Source: Oscillospiraceae bacterium
GTDB lineage: Bacteria > Bacillota > Clostridia > Oscillospirales > Ruminococcaceae
Direction of reading: 5' to 3'
Length of the DNA: 9,715 bases
Assembly (NCBI GenBank): GCA_900768995.1
Contig: CAAGEZ010000005.1
Location: 1 to 9,715 of the forward strand
Shown: positions 6,520-9,715 of the stretch, one piece after another
How the letters are laid out: each line of letters starts with the position of its first letter
Numbering within the stretch: position 1 is the stretch's first letter
Notes under the pieces: model-generated
The model's input: only the letters and a program-made list of their open reading frames with translations
Told to the model about the DNA's origin: nothing
Databases searched by the model: none
Translations under genes and position numbers: made by a program

Positions 6520-7476
6520 TTATTCTGAAAGAAATTCTTTTATCTGTCGGCTTATGGCTTCATATTCATAATCGTGAACGTAATGAGGACAATCAAGCTC
6601 AACATATTTTCCGCTGCTGTTTTTGGCAATATATTCTTTCGCTATCCTGCGCCAGGTATCCTTATCAAAACCTGTGCCGCCCGAACCGTCGGAAATGAAA
6701 AGGAGCATAGGTATCTGCGGAACATCAAAGCCTGCAACAAGCTTTGCATTTTCTTTTACATATCTGCACTCATTTATCATTGACGAAGTAGCTGTCCGAC
6801 TGTAAAAAAAAGCTCTGTAAATATTCTTTTCATCTTCTGTCAAAGTGCCGTATTTTATGGCATCACTTTCGGCAAGCTGAGGCATCAGCCGTGTTATGCC
6901 AATCGCCGCCTCAGCCTGTCCAAGCCGCATTACAGGCATACTTATTTTCATATGCTCGTAATACTCCGGAACAGCCATATCAAGACCGATCACAGCAATG
7001 ACCTCATCGGGATATTTCTCAGCCCAGTACAAAGCCTCCAGCCCTGACATCGAATGGGGACAAAGTACATACGGGGCATTTTCTCCCGCTTCCCGCAAAG
7101 CCTTTCGTGTGTCTTCGAGAATAGTATCAATGTCCCTGTTTTTATTCGACACATCGCTGAAACCATAGCCAAATTTCTCAACTGTAACAACTCTGTATTT
7201 ATCGCTCAGAAGTGAATACAGAGACCTGAAATCAAGTATGGGTGAGCAGGTTCCGCCGCCCGACATAAACACAAGAGTTTTTTCACCGCTGCCCTCGGCA
7301 TAAACGCTCATTTTCTCACCGTCAACATCGACAAGCTCACCGAGGGGCATTCGGAGCTCCGCTTCACGGCTCAAAAGGATCTTATGACATATAAACACGA
7401 CCATAAGGAAAAGTATTATTGCAGCGGCTATTATGCCTAAAATAATAAACACCTTTCTCTTTTTCTTTACTGCCAT
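6520..7476 (-). CDS. Membrane-anchored alpha/beta hydrolase
   Basis: This 318-residue protein has a basic N-terminus (MAVKKKRK), one membrane segment (about residues 9-30), and then an alpha/beta-hydrolase domain that should face outside the cell. The fold markers are TLVFMSGGG (67-75) at the oxyanion loop, a nucleophile elbow PHSMSG with Ser142, a likely acid at Asp263 (ISDGSGG), and a C-terminal catalytic His in CPHYVHD, most likely H298 with H301 as alternative. The elbow has Pro where most relatives have Gly (GHSMGG). The substrate cannot be predicted; esterase, lipase or peptidase activity are all possible. It is the last gene of the cysS operon, 14 nt after the cyclophilin-like gene, with a strong AAAGGTGAGG binding site (7490-7481) 4 nt before the start. 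The shared hairpin terminator follows the stop. Confidence 0.85.
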   Translation of the reverse strand: MAVKKKRKVFIILGIIAAAIILFLMVVFICHKILLSREAELRMPLGELVDVDGEKMSVYAEGSGEKTLVFMSGGGTCSPILDFRSLYSLLSDKYRVVTVEKFGYGFSDVSNKNRDIDTILEDTRKALREAGENAPYVLCPHSMSGLEALYWAEKYPDEVIAVIGLDMAVPEYYEHMKISMPVMRLGQAEAAIGITRLMPQLAESDAIKYGTLTEDEKNIYRAFFYSRTATSSMINECRYVKENAKLVAGFDVPQIPMLLFISDGSGGTGFDKDTWRRIAKEYIAKNSSGKYVELDCPHYVHDYEYEAISRQIKEFLSE

Positions 7477-7490
7477 TGCCCCTCACCTTT

Positions 7491-8177
7491 TCATTCAAGC
7501 GTTCCGAATGTTATATTCTCGACCGTTACCACCGTATCTCCCGATTTGCAGATATTTTCCACCACGTCAACGCCGTCGATGACCTGTGCAAAAACTGCAT
7601 ATACACGGGAATAGTTCGGTATCCCGCCAATGTCCGCAAAGGCTTTGCTTACCTCTTTCAGCTCACTTTCATCGCTTCGGAGATACTCCTTGTCGCTCTC
7701 TGACAGCCCTGCATCATTCACAAAAACAATGTCGCCCTTTTCGGTCATACATACTGCGCCCTTGAACGGCCACAGGTTTATGCTCAGTTCGGGGGTGTAT
7801 GGCTCTTCGGATGGTGAATCGAGGGTGAAAACGCTTTTGAGGTCATAAAGCCCTGCTGTCATTCCGTCATATACACCGCTTTCAGCCTCGCTCTTGAACC
7901 TTTTTACTGCTTCGAGAGCTTCGTCGGGATAAAGCACAAGGGTAATGTCCCCTGCTGTGGTGGATATGACTGCCGTTTCCGCTCCCGCAGCGGGGGCTTC
8001 AAGCTGGATAAGCTCCATTCCGCTGTAATCTGCCGATGTATCGGCGGCAGGCATATCCTGCTCCTCGGAATACTTCGTATAGCTTTTCACAACGCTTGTC
8101 ACCATTATTGCGCCAAGAATGAATATCACAAGGAGGAAAACTGTGGATTTACGGACACGGATAGTTTTCGTCTGCAT
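7491..8177 (-). CDS. Membrane-anchored cyclophilin-like protein, active site degenerate
   Basis: The 228-residue product has a short basic N-terminus, one membrane segment (about 12-31), a low-complexity acidic linker (about 38-66) and a cyclophilin-type peptidyl-prolyl isomerase fold. The match rests on AVISTTAGDITLVLYPDEA (69-87), equal to the family's opening strands, SGVYDGM (100-106), equal to GYYDGx, and VYAVFAQVIDGVDVVENIC (192-210), equal to the closing FGxVxxGxDVVxxI block. The catalytic FHRxxxxFxxQGGD stretch is replaced by YDLKSVFTLDSP (111-122), without the catalytic Arg or the Gln, so isomerase activity is doubtful and a binding or scaffold role is possible. It follows the cysS stop by 12 nt and precedes the hydrolase by 14 nt. 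Its binding site is weak (GTGAG close to the start), consistent with coupled translation. Export by the membrane segment is inferred. Confidence 0.75.
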   Translation of the reverse strand: MQTKTIRVRKSTVFLLVIFILGAIMVTSVVKSYTKYSEEQDMPAADTSADYSGMELIQLEAPAAGAETAVISTTAGDITLVLYPDEALEAVKRFKSEAESGVYDGMTAGLYDLKSVFTLDSPSEEPYTPELSINLWPFKGAVCMTEKGDIVFVNDAGLSESDKEYLRSDESELKEVSKAFADIGGIPNYSRVYAVFAQVIDGVDVVENICKSGDTVVTVENITFGTLE

Positions 8178-8189
8178 TATCTCACTGCC

Positions 8190-9608
8190 TTACTTTTTGG
8201 TTATCTTTGTGCCCTGTCTTGTTTCTTCGATGACATAGCCAAGCTCGGCTATCTTGTCTCTGAGTTCATCGGCAAGGGCGAAATTCTTAGCCTTTCTTGC
8301 TTCCTTTCTCTGCTCTGCAAGCGCCTTTATCTCATCTGGGATATCGTCCTCGGCTGATGTATTCTTCTCCTCGGCTTTCTTTGCGTGACCGATGAGGTCA
8401 AGGGAGAGTACCTTGTCAAACTCAGTGATAAGTGCAAGCTTTGTTGATGCATTTGTATCTGCCTTTATAACATCATAAAGCGCAGTCACTGCAAGGGATG
8501 TGTTAAGGTCATTGTCAAGAGCTGCCTTGAAGCCGTTCATAAGCTCATCATAGGCTGCCTTGTCGATATCTGCGGCAGGCTCGGAGAGAAGTCTTGCTAT
8601 TCTTGCGATAAGCTTTGCATATGCACCTGCGGCATTGTCAAGATTTTCATAGGAGAAAACAAGGGACTTGCGGTAATGGGACTGGAGGCAGAAAAATCTG
8701 TAGACAATGGGGTCATAGCCCTTTTCCCTAATAAGCGAAACAGTAAGGAACTCGCCCTTGGACTTGCTCATTTTGCCGCTGCTTGTGTTAAGGTGATGAA
8801 CGTGGAACCAGTAGTTGCACCACTTATGACCGAGATATGCTTCGCTCTGTGCGATCTCGTTGGTGTGGTGAGGAAATGCATTGTCGATTCCGCCGCAGTG
8901 GAGATCAAGATATTCGCCCAGGTGCTTCATACTGATGCAGGAACACTCAATATGCCAGCCGGGATAGCCAACGCCCCAGGGACTTTCCCACTTAAGCTCC
9001 TGATCGTCAAACTTGGACTTTGTGAACCAGAGAACAAAGTCAGCCTTGTTTCTCTTGTTGCCGTCCTCGTCAACGCCCTCACGGACTGCCACTGCAAGGT
9101 CATCTTCTGAGAAATCACCGAAAACGTAGTATTCCTTCAGCTTGGAGGTGTCAAAATAAATATTGCCACCTGCTTCATATGCATAGCCCTTTTCGATAAG
9201 GGAGGATATTACCTTGATGAAATCATCGATGCAGTGGGTAGCAGGCTCGACTACATCGGGAGTTTTGATATTCAGCTCTGCGCAGTCGGCAAAGAATGCC
9301 TTTGTGTAGAAATCCGCAATTTCCATAACGGTCTTGTGCTCTCGCTTTGCACCTTTGAGCATCTTGTCATCGCCTGTGTCGCCGTCACTTGTGAGATGTC
9401 CCACATCGGTGATGTTCATAACACGCTTTACGTCATATCCTGAAAATCTGAGATACTTTTCAAGAATATCTTCCATAATATAGCTTCTCAGGTTGCCGAT
9501 ATGAGCATAATGATAAACTGTAGGGCCGCAGGTGTACATCGAAACCTTGCCGGGAACGATAGACTTAAAATCTTCCTTTTCGTGGGAAAGAGAGTTATAA
9601 AGCTTCAT
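8190..9608 (-). CDS. cysS: Cysteinyl-tRNA synthetase
   Basis: CysRS charges tRNA-Cys with cysteine in the cytoplasm. The 472-residue length is normal (E. coli 461). The class I signatures are intact: HIGN at residues 36-39 within CGPTVYHYAHIGN, and KMSKS at 279-283. Zinc ligands are visible as Cys27, Cys222 (WHIECSC), His247 and Glu251 (FPHHTNE), matching E. coli C28/C209/H234/E238. The C-terminal part (about 345-472) carries the helical DALR-like region and a charged tail with ALAEQRKEARKAKNFALADELR, typical of anticodon recognition in this family. The start at 9608 gives the canonical N-terminus MKLYNSL, yet its adjacent binding site is poor; a better one lies about 40 nt upstream. It is the first gene of a three-gene minus-strand operon. 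No T-box is seen in the 107 nt available upstream. Confidence 0.97.
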   Translation of the reverse strand: MKLYNSLSHEKEDFKSIVPGKVSMYTCGPTVYHYAHIGNLRSYIMEDILEKYLRFSGYDVKRVMNITDVGHLTSDGDTGDDKMLKGAKREHKTVMEIADFYTKAFFADCAELNIKTPDVVEPATHCIDDFIKVISSLIEKGYAYEAGGNIYFDTSKLKEYYVFGDFSEDDLAVAVREGVDEDGNKRNKADFVLWFTKSKFDDQELKWESPWGVGYPGWHIECSCISMKHLGEYLDLHCGGIDNAFPHHTNEIAQSEAYLGHKWCNYWFHVHHLNTSSGKMSKSKGEFLTVSLIREKGYDPIVYRFFCLQSHYRKSLVFSYENLDNAAGAYAKLIARIARLLSEPAADIDKAAYDELMNGFKAALDNDLNTSLAVTALYDVIKADTNASTKLALITEFDKVLSLDLIGHAKKAEEKNTSAEDDIPDEIKALAEQRKEARKAKNFALADELRDKIAELGYVIEETRQGTKITKK

Positions 9609-9655
9609 AATATTTCTTGTATGATAAAGTAAAGCCTAAATCATACTACTCCTTT
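9609..9655 (-). promoter_or_regulatory. cysS leader with distant Shine-Dalgarno, two-codon ORF and hairpin
   Basis: A strong AAAGGAG (9655-9649) is followed 4 nt later by ATG-ATT-TAG (9644-9636), an ORF of two codons in the same frame as cysS. GTATGAT (9646-9640) can pair with ATCATAC (9625-9619) around a 14-nt loop. If this 28-nt hairpin forms, the Shine-Dalgarno sits 12 nt from the cysS ATG (2 nt before plus 10 nt after the hairpin). The sequence between hairpin and start (AAGAAATATT) has no good Shine-Dalgarno itself. The features are seen directly; the mechanism is inferred. Confidence 0.5.
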
Positions 9656-9664
9656 CACAATTTA

Positions 9665-9673
9665 TGGTATAAT
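9665..9673 (+). promoter_or_regulatory. Extended -10 promoter reading right, off the window
   Basis: TGGTATAAT (9665-9673) matches the full extended -10 consensus TGnTATAAT on the plus strand. No convincing -35 lies 16-18 bp upstream. Transcription would start near 9680 and leave the window, implying a gene divergent from cysS. It overlaps the candidate cysS promoter, so the two could compete. Confidence 0.5.
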
Positions 9674-9698
9674 AAAAACAGGTGCTGTGGACTTTTAA
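9669..9698 (-). promoter_or_regulatory. Candidate cysS operon promoter
   Basis: On the minus strand TTAAAA (9698-9693) and TATTAT (9674-9669) are spaced 18 bp and match the sigma-A hexamers at 4/6 and 5/6 positions. The start site would fall near 9662, just upstream of the strong Shine-Dalgarno. The match is weak and other AT-rich hexamers exist nearby. Confidence 0.3.
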
Positions 9699-9715
9699 TT
9701 TTTTCTGTAGCAAGA

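Noticed and set aside
8676..9110. A 144-codon plus-strand open frame opposite cysS
   Set aside because: Antisense to the zinc-site and KMSKS regions of cysteinyl-tRNA synthetase; an ordinary shadow.
9609..9644. cysS starting at ATG 9644 with TAG read as an amino acid
   Set aside because: No gene in this window ends in TAG, so reassignment cannot be strictly excluded, but the start at 9608 already gives the canonical N-terminus of the family and a twelve-residue extension is not expected.
9609..9715. T-box riboswitch upstream of cysS
   Set aside because: The conserved T-box antiterminator sequence (AGGGTGGNACCGCG-like) and a terminator hairpin are absent from the 107 nt available; a T-box further upstream cannot be excluded but would be unusually distant.
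1..9715. CRISPR array, tRNA genes, transposases or integration sites
   Set aside because: No regularly spaced direct repeats, cloverleaf sequences, transposase motifs or flanking direct repeats were seen on either strand.

Overview
The window looks like chromosomal DNA of a low-to-moderate GC anaerobic Firmicute, most likely a gut or rumen Ruminococcus-type member of the Clostridia. The reasons are AT-rich intergenic DNA around moderately GC-rich genes, AAAGGA/GAGG-type ribosome binding sites, short rho-independent terminators, a methionine synthase whose reactivation domain is a separate gene, and a sialate O-acetylesterase-type carbohydrate esterase. The genus is an inference from style and gene content. 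I see no CRISPR array, insertion sequence, phage gene, tRNA or rRNA inside the window.

Layout. Positions 1-279 hold no gene. They carry a consensus minus-strand promoter (TTGACA, 17 bp, TATAAT) that fires off the left edge and has an inverted repeat across its -10, plus a weaker plus-strand promoter for the first gene. Positions 280-5749 are a tightly packed plus-strand run: a cytoplasmic-looking SGNH acetylesterase, then metF (methylenetetrahydrofolate reductase), a stand-alone MetH reactivation-domain protein, and metH (cobalamin-dependent methionine synthase without its own reactivation domain). The last three genes overlap or abut, and together they form a methyl-transfer module: MetF makes 5-methyl-THF, MetH passes the methyl to homocysteine through cobalamin, and the separate activator should re-methylate oxidised cobalamin using SAM. 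A long hairpin terminator (5793-5836) closes the run.

Positions 5952-6473 encode a small, probably exported protein of unknown function with its own extended -10 promoter and an attenuator-like hairpin at the start of its message. It converges on a minus-strand operon across a shared bidirectional terminator (6482-6513).

The minus-strand operon reads cysS (8190-9608), a membrane-anchored cyclophilin-like protein (7491-8177) and a membrane-anchored alpha/beta hydrolase (6520-7476), with gaps of 12 and 14 nt. The cysS leader is unusual: a strong Shine-Dalgarno lies about 40 nt upstream of the start, in front of a two-codon ORF (ATG-ATT-TAG), and a potential hairpin between the two could loop the Shine-Dalgarno to the real start. 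Positions 9609-9715 also hold an extended -10 promoter reading right, off the window.

Most of the window is ordinary housekeeping sequence. The items most worth a second look are the left-edge promoter/operator, the cysS leader, the split methionine synthase with a cysteine cluster on the activator, and the degenerate cyclophilin.
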